Origin: Brachybacterium sp036311905
GTDB taxonomy: Bacteria; Actinomycetota; Actinomycetes; Actinomycetales; Dermabacteraceae
DNA length: 64,000 nucleotides
Reading direction: 5' to 3'
Assembly: GCF_036311905.1 (NCBI RefSeq)
Contig: NZ_JAZDCH010000009.1
Coordinates: forward strand, 62,001 to 126,000
Shown: one piece after another, positions 26,936 to 36,007 of the stretch
Layout: every line of letters begins with the position of its first letter
Position numbering within the stretch: position 1 is the stretch's first letter
Notes under the pieces: model-generated
What the model saw: the letters and a program-made list of their open reading frames with translations, nothing else
What the model was told of the DNA's origin: nothing
The model's database searches: none
Made by a program: the position numbers and the translations under genes

Positions 26936-27733
26936 TCAATCCTGCGACGCGTGCCGGAAGTAGCCCTCGTAGCGCGCCATGTCGGTGCTGATGATCCGTG
27001 CCGGCACCCCGGCGACCACGCAGTTGTCGGGGATGTCCCGGGTGACCACGGCGTTCGCCCCCACGACCACGTTCGAGCCGATCGTCCCGCCCACGCAGCG
27101 TGCTCCGGCCGCGATGTGCACCCGGTCGCCGATCACGGGGGCCTTTACGCGCACCCGCCCGCCGATGGTGACGTTCTGGCCGATCTTGACGTCCCGGCCG
27201 ATCTTCGCGCGGGCGTGGATCACGCAGCCCACCCCGCCGTAGGCGAAGGTCGTGCCCTCGCCGATCTCCGCCGTGGCGGGGAGATAGCAGTTGAAGCGCT
27301 CATGGATCCATGTGGTGAAGAAGTCGGCCATCTCCGTGTTACCGGCGAAGAGCTGCTGCCGGGCGAGGCGGTGGACGGTCATGATGTCCAGCTCGGAGAG
27401 CCGCTCGCGGATGCGCGCGTTCCCCCCGTCGGTGAGCACGTACGTCTCCACGGCGAGCCCGTCCGGGACGGCGTGGTCGCGGTGCGCGAGCCAGGTCAGC
27501 GCGTGCAGCTCCGGATCGGCGAGCGCCTGCTCGGCGCTCACCACCGGGGAGCGGAACAGCGTCTCGCCCACATGGGTCCCCGACATGTCGAGGATCGCCG
27601 CGGTCCGGTAGGTGCGCGAGAGCAGCCGGGCCAGCACCTCGGACCCGCTCCAGCAGCCCACGAGCCCGAGGGACAGCGGGGACTGACGGCGCGGCACCTC
27701 GGCGAAGGACTGCGGGGTCACGGGATCAGGCAT
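26936..27733 (-). CDS. Hexapeptide-repeat acyltransferase, CysE-like C-terminus
   Basis: 265 aa. Residues 1-135 form an unusual N-terminal domain (LSLGLVGCWSGSEVLARLL; THVGETLF). Residues ~140-255 are a left-handed beta-helix of the serine-acetyltransferase group, with ERFNCYLPATAEIGEGTTF, FAYGGVGCVIHARAKIG, the repeat run IGRDVKIGQNVTIGGRV, and the closing VVAGVPARIIS. The likely reaction is acetyl-CoA-dependent O- or N-acetylation of a glycan or its precursor. Serine acetylation for cysteine synthesis is less likely because of the neighbours. The ATG lies 8 bp inside the end of the heparinase-type gene, so it belongs to the minus-strand operon 26051-34485. Confidence 0.78.
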   Translation of the reverse strand: MPDPVTPQSFAEVPRRQSPLSLGLVGCWSGSEVLARLLSRTYRTAAILDMSGTHVGETLFRSPVVSAEQALADPELHALTWLAHRDHAVPDGLAVETYVLTDGGNARIRERLSELDIMTVHRLARQQLFAGNTEMADFFTTWIHERFNCYLPATAEIGEGTTFAYGGVGCVIHARAKIGRDVKIGQNVTIGGRVRVKAPVIGDRVHIAAGARCVGGTIGSNVVVGANAVVTRDIPDNCVVAGVPARIISTDMARYEGYFRHASQD

Positions 27734-29411
27734 GGGTCCCCTCGGGGAGCGCGGTGAACAGGGGGATCGCGTGAGCGCCGAGGCACACCTCGTGTGGGGC
27801 GACCTCGACGGCGACCTCCGCGGTGGGAGAGATCAGGGTGAGATAGTCGCAGCGGCCGTCCTGCGGCGCCGAACGGCTGGTCAGGACGGCGCTCGGGACG
27901 GTGCGGCCGAGGCCCGCCCCGGCCCAGCCGGTGGTGGTGAGCCCGCGCTGGCCGCGCGAGACGTCGATGTTCCCCACGGGGAGCAGCTGGCGGATCTCGA
28001 GCTCGCCGCGGCCGTCGCGGAGGCGGATGCTCTCGTTGCCCGTCCGGTCCGCGACCTCGAGCGAGGGGCCCGCATGGAGGAGCTGGCGCACCACGGCACC
28101 CGCGGCACCGACGCGGATGGTGTCGTGGACGAGCACGCACTCGGGGTCGTGGAGGAAGGTCACGGTCCGCTCCCGCGCGACCCCGCGGTACGGGGCGTCG
28201 GCGAGCACGAACTGCTCCCACTGCGGGGTCTCGATCCGGCGCACCATCCGGGTCTCGGTGAGCGGCCGGTACGGGCCGGCCCCGGCGACCAGGACCTGGC
28301 CGTGCCCGTACTCGCCCAGCTCGTACGCCCGCCGCTCGGGGTTCGCGTAGCCGGAGAAGCCGGCGTCGCCGATTACCTCGCGGCCCCCGGTGTAGTAGTG
28401 GAAGCTCGTGTGGTCGCTGTGCCCGTGCACGGCCCGGCCGGGACCGAAGCGGAGCGCGAGGACCGATTCCTCCGCGAACGGGCGCTCCGTGCCCCAGCCG
28501 CTGCGGGCGAACGCCCAGCCGCGGTCGAAGACCTGGATCCGCCGTGCGGGAGGCTCGCCCGTCGCGCCCCGGCTGGTCACGTACTCGAGCGGCGTGCCCG
28601 GGATCGGGGGGGTGCGGGTGTCCAGCGAGTCGCCGATCGCGAGGAGCATGCCGTCCGGCCGGCTCGCATGCACGAGGAAGTCCACGATCGCGCGGCGGCG
28701 GCGCAGCACCGGCGGATGCGGGATCCCGCAGCGGTCGAGCTCGTCCTCGAACTGCCCGAACTGCTTCCACACGTAGTAGTGGTATACGGAAGCCTGCTCG
28801 TTCGTCGCCCCCTGCAGGTCGCACATCGCGGTGATCGCCTCGGTGGCGCGCTGCACAGCGAGGTCGATCCAGGGCTGGTGGGAGACCGTCGCGCCGACGG
28901 CGAGCAGGGCGAGTGACTCATCGAACCCGTGGTTCCAGGCTCCCGAGTAGTTCGCCGGGTCCGCGAGATACGCGCCGTGCTGGTGTAAGGCCGCCACGTA
29001 GGCCTCCGAGGCGGGGATGATTCCCGCGGCGAAGGCGAGGGCCTGCGCGCGCATCGCCGTGGTGTGCCGCATCCAGGGCGGGGTGTCGTGGACGACCTCG
29101 GGGTGCGCCGCGATCCAGCTCTCGATGAGCCGCTGCGCGAGCTCGCGGTATCGCTCCTCCCCGGACTCGTCGAGCGAGCGGTAGATGCTGAACAGGTACT
29201 CCATGTTGTGGAGCCGGAACAACCAGGAGCCGTCGTGGGCGTCAAGCGTCCAGTCCACGGGGTCGCCGACCACCGTGTCCGGGTAGCGGGAGGTGTGCAT
29301 GACCCCGGCGGACCACTGATCTGCGATACGCCGATAGTTGCCGGGGATCTCCGTCCTCTCGCCGTGGCCGGTGGACAGGTCGTGGGGGAGCGCGGTGGGG
29401 AGGTCTGTCAC
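27726..29411 (-). CDS. Heparinase II/III-family protein
   Basis: 561 aa with the polysaccharide-lyase plan: an (alpha/alpha) toroid in residues ~30-310 (HTTAMRAQALAFAAG, GAWNHGFDESLALLAVG, VYHYYVWKQFGQFEDEL) and a C-terminal beta-sandwich opening with the family's strongest motif, VHGHSDHTSFHYYTGGREVIGD split around residue 340. Relatives eliminate next to uronic acids in heparin- or alginate-type chains. There is no signal peptide, so it would act inside the cell or is a biosynthetic relative. The open frame extends far upstream, but GTG 29411 overlaps the previous stop as GTGA and gives a sensible N-terminus. Related in fold to the N-terminal part of 37999-40866. Confidence 0.82.
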   Translation of the reverse strand: MTDLPTALPHDLSTGHGERTEIPGNYRRIADQWSAGVMHTSRYPDTVVGDPVDWTLDAHDGSWLFRLHNMEYLFSIYRSLDESGEERYRELAQRLIESWIAAHPEVVHDTPPWMRHTTAMRAQALAFAAGIIPASEAYVAALHQHGAYLADPANYSGAWNHGFDESLALLAVGATVSHQPWIDLAVQRATEAITAMCDLQGATNEQASVYHYYVWKQFGQFEDELDRCGIPHPPVLRRRRAIVDFLVHASRPDGMLLAIGDSLDTRTPPIPGTPLEYVTSRGATGEPPARRIQVFDRGWAFARSGWGTERPFAEESVLALRFGPGRAVHGHSDHTSFHYYTGGREVIGDAGFSGYANPERRAYELGEYGHGQVLVAGAGPYRPLTETRMVRRIETPQWEQFVLADAPYRGVARERTVTFLHDPECVLVHDTIRVGAAGAVVRQLLHAGPSLEVADRTGNESIRLRDGRGELEIRQLLPVGNIDVSRGQRGLTTTGWAGAGLGRTVPSAVLTSRSAPQDGRCDYLTLISPTAEVAVEVAPHEVCLGAHAIPLFTALPEGTHA

Positions 29412-32400
29412 GAGGCGGCCTTCGGCATCCTCCACGCGTAGGGACGGGTGCCGTCCCCGGGGCCGGCGAGATGACGGCGCCGGAGCGAGGTGTCGGGTGC
29501 GCCGAGACCGGGCGTGATCATCGGGTCTCCTTCTGCGGTGTCCGTGCGGGCGCTCAGCACGTCGGCATCGACGAAGAGCGTCGCGAGCAGGAGGTCCTCG
29601 AAGTGGGTGGGAGGAACTGCTGATCGCGAGGTGGTCACCCACTCTAGTGCGTCCGCCGAGTCGGCGATCGCCAGACCGAGCTCCTCCGCCAGCCGGCGCA
29701 GCGCGGGATCCGCGGTCACGACGACCGGCCGGAGCGACTGCCGGGCTGCCGCCTCGACCTGGGACGCCTCGTCCACGATCCAGCCGTAGGCGGGGAGGCC
29801 CCCCGGGTCGACGGCGAGCCCGGCGGTGCGGAGCATGAGCACGAGGGCCTGGTCCGCGCGGTGGGTGCGCAGGACCGTGCGCAGCTGGTCCCAGGCGGTG
29901 CGCAGCCGGGCGTCCTCGTCGGATAACCACAGCGCCAGGTGCTCGTCCCAGGCCTCCGCCGAGTCGAGCACCGGGAAGGCGGCGCCGAGCACCTCGCAGA
30001 TCCCCCGCCCCGCGCCCGAGGCGACCACGGAGCCGCTCGCCGCGATCTCGACCACGCGGCGCGAGAACATCGACGGCGAGTCCGAGACGGAGTTCACGTT
30101 GAGATTCACGGGATGGGACTTGTAGACGTCCAGGACCTGGTCATAGGGCACCGAGCCGACGGAGAACTCCTGCAGCTCCTCGGGCAGGCGGTACGGCGAG
30201 TCCGGGCGGTCCCGCTGTCGGTCGTAGATCGTCAGCCCATGCCGCGCGGCGACCTCGAGGATGGAGCGCAGCTCCGCGGAGCGCTTTGGGTACCGGCTGC
30301 CGTAGTAGGTGCCGGCGAAGGCCGCGGTGCGGGTCCACGGCCGCGCGCTGGGCAGCGGGTTGTGCAGCTTCGGCTCGGCGTAGAAGGGCAGCGAGGAGGC
30401 GGAGAGGTTGCGATTTTCCTGGGCGAGATAGGCCGGGAGTCGGTCCGCGTCGGTGGTGAACACGTGATCCATCCGGCTCGCGGGGAGCGCGAAGGACCGG
30501 AAGTGGACCGGGTCCTCCTTGTTCCAGAAGAGGACCGGGATGCCGCGGTCCCTGGCGCCGTCGAGCAGCCGCCACAGATCGGCGGCCTCCTCCTCGCCGT
30601 GGTAGGCGATGCCGTGGAACCACTCGTGGTCCGGCCCCTCCCACGCGGACTCGACGATCACCGCGTCCAGACCGTCGAGCTGGTCGGCGCCCGCGCGGCG
30701 GGCGAGGGCGACCGTGGGCACCGTGGTGCTGATCGTCCGACGGGTGAACTCGTCGGCGATCAGACCGATCCGCAGGTCCTCGAGGTGGACGGGCGCGGCG
30801 TCGGCGTCGGATCCCGCCGGGCGGGCGGTGCCGTCGGTCGCGGCGCCGATCGGCTGCGCCTCCTCGACGAGCCGGTTGTGAATCTGCCCGAGGTACTGCC
30901 CGGTCTGTCCGGGGAGCTCGAGCCGCTCGATCTCCTCCGCGCACCAGGCGATGCCGAGGCGGCGCGCGGCGATCCGTGCCGCGAGCACGGTGCCGAGCGG
31001 GCCCCGGGCGATGATGACGGCGGCACGCTCGCGGATCGCAGCGCGCGTGAGGGCGTCGACCGCGAGCAGGACGTCCTGGTCGAGGGCGCCGACGGACTTC
31101 GGCGCCCCCACGGGGACGGTGCGGAGCCCTTCGATCGGCTCCTTCCGCTGCGTCCCGGTGACCACCGCGCACCCGGGCTCGGGGCGGTAGAGCGGGGCGA
31201 GGCCGACGGGAGCGACGAGGGAATCGTCGGCCCATCCGGCGAGGCGGCGCCAGCCCGCGACGCGCGCCTCCTCCTCCGTCAGCAGATCGTGGTGCTCGGC
31301 GAGGACGCCCTCGGCGGCCTCGGCGCCCTCCGCCTCGAAACGGCGGTCCAGGAGCGCGAGCGCCTCGGCGCGGTTCTGGGGCGCGGCGTCCTCCTCGAGC
31401 AGGCTGCGGCCGCGCAGCGGCGGCTCGGCACCCCGGGGAAGGCCCAGCAGCTCGGTCCAGTGCTCGCGGGCGATCATCAGGTCGTACTGCGCGGCGCGGT
31501 CCTTCGCGGTCGCGCCGAGCTCCGCCCAGCTGTCCGCATTGCGGTGGGCGAGGACGAGCTCCGCGAGCTCCTCCGTGCTGCCGCGCACGAACTCCCCGCC
31601 GAAGATCTCCTCGGCGCCGTCCCGGTCCCACACGAGCGCGGGCGCGCCGGAGGCCATCCCCTCGATCGGGGCGAGGTGGAAGGTCTCCCGAGAGCTGGGG
31701 CTGGTCATCCAGCCGATGCGGCGGAACCAGTTGCCCATGTCCGGGCTGAACGGCTCGAACACGACGTGCTCACGCAGCTGCGGATCGTCAGCGATCGAGC
31801 GGAAGAAGGCACGGTAGGCGTCCTGGCCGGCGGGCTTGCGCCACTCCCACGGGTACTGCCACGGCACGCGACCCCGGAGGTGCAGCTGGAATCGGTCGTC
31901 CTCCTGCAGCAGAAGGCGCAGCAGGTCGACGGCGCGGTCCGGGCGCTTGAGGAAGGGGACGTAGCCCGCGAGACCCAAGTGGAACTGGGCACCGGGCAGC
32001 TTCGGCCGGTCGAGATCCCCGAGGTCGATGGTGTTGGGGATGACCGTGGTGCGGTTCTCGGGCCAGCCGAGGGTGCGCAGAACGTGGCGGCGGTAGAAGT
32101 CCGAGACGAACACGAAGGCGTCGACGCGGCGCGGGTCGAGGTCCGTGATCCACTTCCCGCGCACCTCGAAGCCGTGGAAGCGCACCAGCAGGCGCGTGGC
32201 CGGCGGGAGGTGCTGCGCGTAGAACACGGCGTTCGGTCCGGACCACTCGCAGATCACCGTGTCCGCCCAGGCGGCGTGAGCGAGGCTCTCCTCCCGGTCG
32301 TGGGCGGCGAGGCGGTGCCACTTGTCGATCCGCAGCTCGACGTCGTCGCGCTGGCGGAGCGTCTCGAGGAGGTCCGAGGCGAACTTGAGATCGTGCCCGG

Positions 32401-33601
32401 CGACGACCACGCGATGGCGGCGCTCGTGGACCTGGAGCGCCCCGGCGGTCGCGGGATCGGCTTCCGCACGGGCGAAGTACGCGCTGAAGCGCTCGGCGGT
32501 GGCCTGCATCGAGTACGAGCCCACGGCGGCCCGCGCGCGGTGGGCGGCCTCGGCGAGGACCCCCGGTTCCGCCGCCGCCCGCCGCAGGACGGCGACGACG
32601 TCGCCGCCGTCGACGAAGAGCGGGTAGTCCTCGCCCAGCAGGTCCTCGTGCATCCGCGTGCGGTTGAGGACGGGCGGGGTCCCGAGCGCCGCGCATTCGA
32701 GCATCTTCGTGGAGATCTCGGGGCTGGCATCCAGCTCCGGGTCGCGCCAGCACAGGCCCACATCGGCCCGTGCGACGATGTCGAGCACCTCGCGCCGTGG
32801 GAGTCCGCCGTGCCAGGTCACGCGCGGCCCGGGCATCTCCGCCGCCGCCTTCATCGCCGCGAGCCAGTCGTGGTCCGCCCCGGTGTTCTGGAACTTGTCG
32901 CCCACCAGGTCGAGGGTGGACTCGTGGCCGGCGGCGGCGAGCTGATCGGGCAGCTCGGTCATCTCGAGCGTGTTCCAGAGCCGCGCGAACTTGCCAGCGT
33001 AGACGAGGCGGAGCGGATCACCGGCCTGCCGGTCCACGGCGCCGTCGCGGAAGGCCTCGTCGGGGACGATCGGGTTCATGACAAGGGTCTTGCCCGTCAT
33101 GGCGCCGTTGAGGGACTCAACGATCGAGCGGGCCTCCTCGGTCTGGAGGAAGATGCGCCGGGACTGCTCGGCGATCGTGTCCAGGAGATTCCGCTCGTGC
33201 TCGGTGGGGGAGAAGCTGAAGGCAGCGCCCTCGGTGAGATAGGGCCACAGGCGGCCGGTGAAGCGCCCGGAGACCGCGAGCGCCGCGGCGATGTCGAAGC
33301 CCCGGGAGATGATCACGTCGAAGTGGTGGCGGCGATCGAGCACGGCGACGCGGCTCGCCGCGTGGCGGGGCTTCATCCCGGCGAGCCCGGAGACCTGGTC
33401 GTCGAACGGGGTGTGGAGGGCGAGGCCCTCCAGCTCGGTGAGACCGGTGATCTTCTCCGGGTCCTGGACGTCCGCCTTCAGCAGCACGTGCACCTCGGAG
33501 CCGGTGCGGTGCAGGCAGCGGGCGAGCGCCTCGAGCCAGATGCCCGAGCCGTCGCGATAGTTGAGGTTGACGTCCCCGTAGAGCAAGATCCGGCGGCTCA
33601 T
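29408..33601 (-). CDS. Giant multi-domain glycosyltransferase
   Basis: 1397 residues with at least three GT-B units. Residues 1-~370: GT4 (RRILLYGDVNLNYRDGSG, ASPEISTKMLECAALGTPP). Residues ~395-715: GT4 (HRVVVAGHDLKFASDLLE, VIPNTIDLGDLDRPKLPG, SSRETFHLAPIEGMASGAP), homologous to the C-terminal half of 12936-14672. Residues ~760-930: unclear Rossmann-like linker (VVTGTQRKEPIEGL). Residues ~940-1265: CgeB-like domain (RIGLIADEFTRRTIS, WNKEDPVHF, VVEIAASGSVVASGAGRG). A ~130-residue tail follows (PVVVTADPALRRLAEELG; DADV). The frame is open to 33955, but ATG 33601 overlaps the upstream stop (ATGA). One polypeptide could add several sugars of a repeat unit. Confidence 0.85.
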   Translation of the reverse strand: MSRRILLYGDVNLNYRDGSGIWLEALARCLHRTGSEVHVLLKADVQDPEKITGLTELEGLALHTPFDDQVSGLAGMKPRHAASRVAVLDRRHHFDVIISRGFDIAAALAVSGRFTGRLWPYLTEGAAFSFSPTEHERNLLDTIAEQSRRIFLQTEEARSIVESLNGAMTGKTLVMNPIVPDEAFRDGAVDRQAGDPLRLVYAGKFARLWNTLEMTELPDQLAAAGHESTLDLVGDKFQNTGADHDWLAAMKAAAEMPGPRVTWHGGLPRREVLDIVARADVGLCWRDPELDASPEISTKMLECAALGTPPVLNRTRMHEDLLGEDYPLFVDGGDVVAVLRRAAAEPGVLAEAAHRARAAVGSYSMQATAERFSAYFARAEADPATAGALQVHERRHRVVVAGHDLKFASDLLETLRQRDDVELRIDKWHRLAAHDREESLAHAAWADTVICEWSGPNAVFYAQHLPPATRLLVRFHGFEVRGKWITDLDPRRVDAFVFVSDFYRRHVLRTLGWPENRTTVIPNTIDLGDLDRPKLPGAQFHLGLAGYVPFLKRPDRAVDLLRLLLQEDDRFQLHLRGRVPWQYPWEWRKPAGQDAYRAFFRSIADDPQLREHVVFEPFSPDMGNWFRRIGWMTSPSSRETFHLAPIEGMASGAPALVWDRDGAEEIFGGEFVRGSTEELAELVLAHRNADSWAELGATAKDRAAQYDLMIAREHWTELLGLPRGAEPPLRGRSLLEEDAAPQNRAEALALLDRRFEAEGAEAAEGVLAEHHDLLTEEEARVAGWRRLAGWADDSLVAPVGLAPLYRPEPGCAVVTGTQRKEPIEGLRTVPVGAPKSVGALDQDVLLAVDALTRAAIRERAAVIIARGPLGTVLAARIAARRLGIAWCAEEIERLELPGQTGQYLGQIHNRLVEEAQPIGAATDGTARPAGSDADAAPVHLEDLRIGLIADEFTRRTISTTVPTVALARRAGADQLDGLDAVIVESAWEGPDHEWFHGIAYHGEEEAADLWRLLDGARDRGIPVLFWNKEDPVHFRSFALPASRMDHVFTTDADRLPAYLAQENRNLSASSLPFYAEPKLHNPLPSARPWTRTAAFAGTYYGSRYPKRSAELRSILEVAARHGLTIYDRQRDRPDSPYRLPEELQEFSVGSVPYDQVLDVYKSHPVNLNVNSVSDSPSMFSRRVVEIAASGSVVASGAGRGICEVLGAAFPVLDSAEAWDEHLALWLSDEDARLRTAWDQLRTVLRTHRADQALVLMLRTAGLAVDPGGLPAYGWIVDEASQVEAAARQSLRPVVVTADPALRRLAEELGLAIADSADALEWVTTSRSAVPPTHFEDLLLATLFVDADVLSARTDTAEGDPMITPGLGAPDTSLRRRHLAGPGDGTRPYAWRMPKAAS

Positions 33602-34485
33602 GCGTGCCCCTCCGTCCGGTCGGTGGCGATCTCCTGCAGGTGGGATAGGAGCGACGTCTGCGGGGCGCCGGCGGCGGCCTCGAGCTCCTCGGGGCCGAGC
33701 GGGAGCGAGACCGCGCTCGAGCGGCGCAACGCCGCGGTGTGGACGTCCGGCGGCAGCGCCGAGCGCAGCAGGTAGACGGGGACCTTGTGCGACTCTGCCC
33801 AGGAGACGCCCTCGAGCAGCTCGCGCATCAGGGCGGTGCCGACACCGGTGGTCGCGCTCGACCAGACGGCCGAGGCACGCAGGGCCTGCTCGTCCAGCAG
33901 GATCAGATCGGGCCGGTCCCGCTCGAGGGCGGGGACCACCTCGCCGGGGAGCCACGGGCGGGCCGTGAGCTCGGGGAGGGGGCGGGGGTCGAAGATCCCG
34001 CCCACTGCGAGCACGCGCTGCGGGGTGAGCATCGTCGCGAGCGTCTCGTTCGTGAACGGATTCGTCACCTCGGGGGTCGAGGCCCGACCGGCGGAGGCGG
34101 CCGGGCGGGGCGCGCCAGCTCCCGCCGGCGCCGGCGACGCCGCGGGCGCGGCGCCCGCCGGGAGGCCGTGCTTGAGGCGGTCGTTCACGTCCTGGGTGCG
34201 GCGCATGAGGCTCGCCCCGTACTTGCCGGACTGCTTGTTCCCGGCCTCGACGGCGCGGTGCACCTTGTTCGTCCCCTGGGTCACGGATCGCTGCAGCGTC
34301 CCCAGCAGGCGTTCGTGCTTGATCAGGCGTCTCTGGAGAGTGCGCTGCATGAACGTGATCGAGGCGAGCCCCACCATCACGCCGAGCAGCATCAGGGTCA
34401 GACCGACGCGGGGGCTCCAGATCTGCACCACCGCTCCGAGGACGAACAGGACGAGGGCCGCGGCGGCGGCGAGACGGGTGCTCAT
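33598..34485 (-). CDS. Membrane-anchored protein of the glycan operon
   Basis: 295 aa. Two adjacent transmembrane helices lie at residues ~5-22 (LAAAAALVLFVLGAVVQIW) and ~27-47, then a basic helical region (~50-110) with coiled-coil character, an Ala/Pro linker (~112-140), and a soluble domain (~145-295). That domain has alpha/beta periodicity: RVLAVGGIFDPRPL, RDRPDLILLDEQAL, GTALMRELLEGVSWAESHKVPVYLL. It looks like a receptor- or Rossmann-type fold with no clear catalytic motif. Its stop overlaps the start of the 1397-aa glycosyltransferase, so it may recruit that enzyme to the membrane. This is an inference from coupling; I do not recognise the family. Confidence 0.7.
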   Translation of the reverse strand: MSTRLAAAAALVLFVLGAVVQIWSPRVGLTLMLLGVMVGLASITFMQRTLQRRLIKHERLLGTLQRSVTQGTNKVHRAVEAGNKQSGKYGASLMRRTQDVNDRLKHGLPAGAAPAASPAPAGAGAPRPAASAGRASTPEVTNPFTNETLATMLTPQRVLAVGGIFDPRPLPELTARPWLPGEVVPALERDRPDLILLDEQALRASAVWSSATTGVGTALMRELLEGVSWAESHKVPVYLLRSALPPDVHTAALRRSSAVSLPLGPEELEAAAGAPQTSLLSHLQEIATDRTEGHA

Positions 34486-34568
34486 GGCGCGATGCTCCTG
34501 CGAGATCGGTCGTTCACGGGATGGATCTGTGCGGCCGCACCGTCAGGAGAGGGGCCGCGGGAGGTGGC

Positions 34569-35822
34569 TCAGCGCCACAGCCCCTTGGTGTCGATGACGA
34601 CCTTCTCCTGGAGCGTCGAGCGGTCGAACTCCTTGAAGGGGTCGTGGTCCACCATCACCAACACGATGTCCGCGCGCTCCACGGCGTCCTCGAGGGTGGC
34701 GAGCTCGACATTGGACTTGCCGGCGAACTCCTTCGGGAGCTCGTCGATGTTCGGCTCCACCACGAGCACCTGGCCCTCCGGCAGGCGGTCGGTGAGCGCG
34801 ACGGCGATGTCCTTCGAGGGCGACTCGCGCAGGTCGTCGATGTTGGCCTTGAAGGCGATGCCGAGCGCTGCGACCACGGGGTTCTTGAACTTGTCCGCCT
34901 TCTCGAGGACCTTCTCGAGGACCAGCTCGGGCTTGGAGTCGTTGACCTCGCGGGCGGTGCGGATCAGGTTCGAGAACTCGCGGTCGGCGGAGACGATGAA
35001 CCAGGGGTCCACGGCGATGCAGTGACCGCCCACGCCCGGGCCGGGCTGGAGGATGTTGACGCGCGGGTGGTGGTTGGCGAGCTCGATCAGCTCCCACACG
35101 TCGATGCCCTGGCGCTCGGAGATGATCGACAGCTCGTTCGCGAAGGCGATGTTCACATCACGGAAGGCGTTCTCGGTCAGCTTCGCCATCTCGGCGGTGC
35201 GGGCATCGGTGAGCAGCAGCTCGCCGTTGCAGAAGCTCGCGTAGAGATCGCGGTTCAGCTCACCGGCCTCGGGGGTGAGGCCGCCGATGATCCGGTCGTT
35301 GTCGACCATCTCGATCATGATGCGGCCGGGCAGCACCCGCTCCGGGGCGTGCGAGAAGTACAGCGAGTTCGGGAGGTTCGGCTCCGTGGTGAACTCGGGG
35401 CGCAGCTCGAGGATCACCCCGGCCATGTGCTCGGTCGCGCCGGGGGGCGAGGTCGACTCGAGCACCACCAGCTCGCCACCGGACAGCTTCGGGGCGATCC
35501 CGCGAGCGGCCGCCTCGATGTAGGAGAGGTCCGCGTCGTGGTCGCCCTTGAACGGGGTGGGGACGGAGACGATGTAGGCGTCGGCCTCGGGGGTCTCGGT
35601 CTGCGCGGAGAGCTTGCCCTGGGCGACGGTGCCCGCGACGACGGTCTCGAGCCCCTCCTCGACGAACGGCACCTTGCCGGCGTTGATCGCGTCGACGTTG
35701 CTCTGCTTGATGTCCACGCCGATCACCGTCTTTCCCGCCTGAGCGAGCACGGCGGCCGTGGGCAGACCGATGTAGCCGAGGCCGATCACAGCCACGGTGT
35801 CGAGGGGGACGCTGGGACTCAC
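34569..35822 (-). CDS. wecC: UDP-N-acetyl-D-mannosamine dehydrogenase
   Basis: Oxidises UDP-ManNAc to UDP-ManNAcA with two NAD+. VAVIGLGYIGLPTAAVLAQ is the Rossmann site, STSPPGATE and FSHAPERVLPG are family segments, AKLTENAFRDVNIAFANEL includes the active-site Lys/Asn region, and GPGVGGHCIAVDPWFI has the catalytic Cys and marks the WecC subgroup rather than UDP-Glc dehydrogenases. Length 417 aa. GTG 35822 has AGGAG 6 nt upstream. It heads the minus-strand operon but stands 83 bp before the next gene. With the epimerase at 19583-20746 it supplies the ManNAcA donor. It shares only the general fold with ugd at 8989-10305. Confidence 0.92.
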   Translation of the reverse strand: MSPSVPLDTVAVIGLGYIGLPTAAVLAQAGKTVIGVDIKQSNVDAINAGKVPFVEEGLETVVAGTVAQGKLSAQTETPEADAYIVSVPTPFKGDHDADLSYIEAAARGIAPKLSGGELVVLESTSPPGATEHMAGVILELRPEFTTEPNLPNSLYFSHAPERVLPGRIMIEMVDNDRIIGGLTPEAGELNRDLYASFCNGELLLTDARTAEMAKLTENAFRDVNIAFANELSIISERQGIDVWELIELANHHPRVNILQPGPGVGGHCIAVDPWFIVSADREFSNLIRTAREVNDSKPELVLEKVLEKADKFKNPVVAALGIAFKANIDDLRESPSKDIAVALTDRLPEGQVLVVEPNIDELPKEFAGKSNVELATLEDAVERADIVLVMVDHDPFKEFDRSTLQEKVVIDTKGLWR

Positions 35823-36007
35823 GAGAAGCTCCTGAGGAGTGAGGACGGCGCGGAGGGGCGAGACGGAGGAGGATGATCTCGCCCACCGTAGCGCGTGGGC
35901 GGGAACCCGCGACTGCTGGTGTCACGGGTGTCTCGCTGTCGCGGAAGGGCATGCACAGGAAGTCGCGTATCGTTCAGGCGTGATCCGTCGGGCCGAGGAG
36001 TCGAGCA

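Noticed and set aside
26936..27733. Serine acetyltransferase for cysteine synthesis
   Set aside because: The C-terminus is CysE-like, but the N-terminal domain differs and the gene is embedded in a glycan operon.
29939..33775. A 1278-codon plus-strand frame antisense to the giant glycosyltransferase
   Set aside because: No start context, no recognisable domain; composition is that of an antisense shadow.
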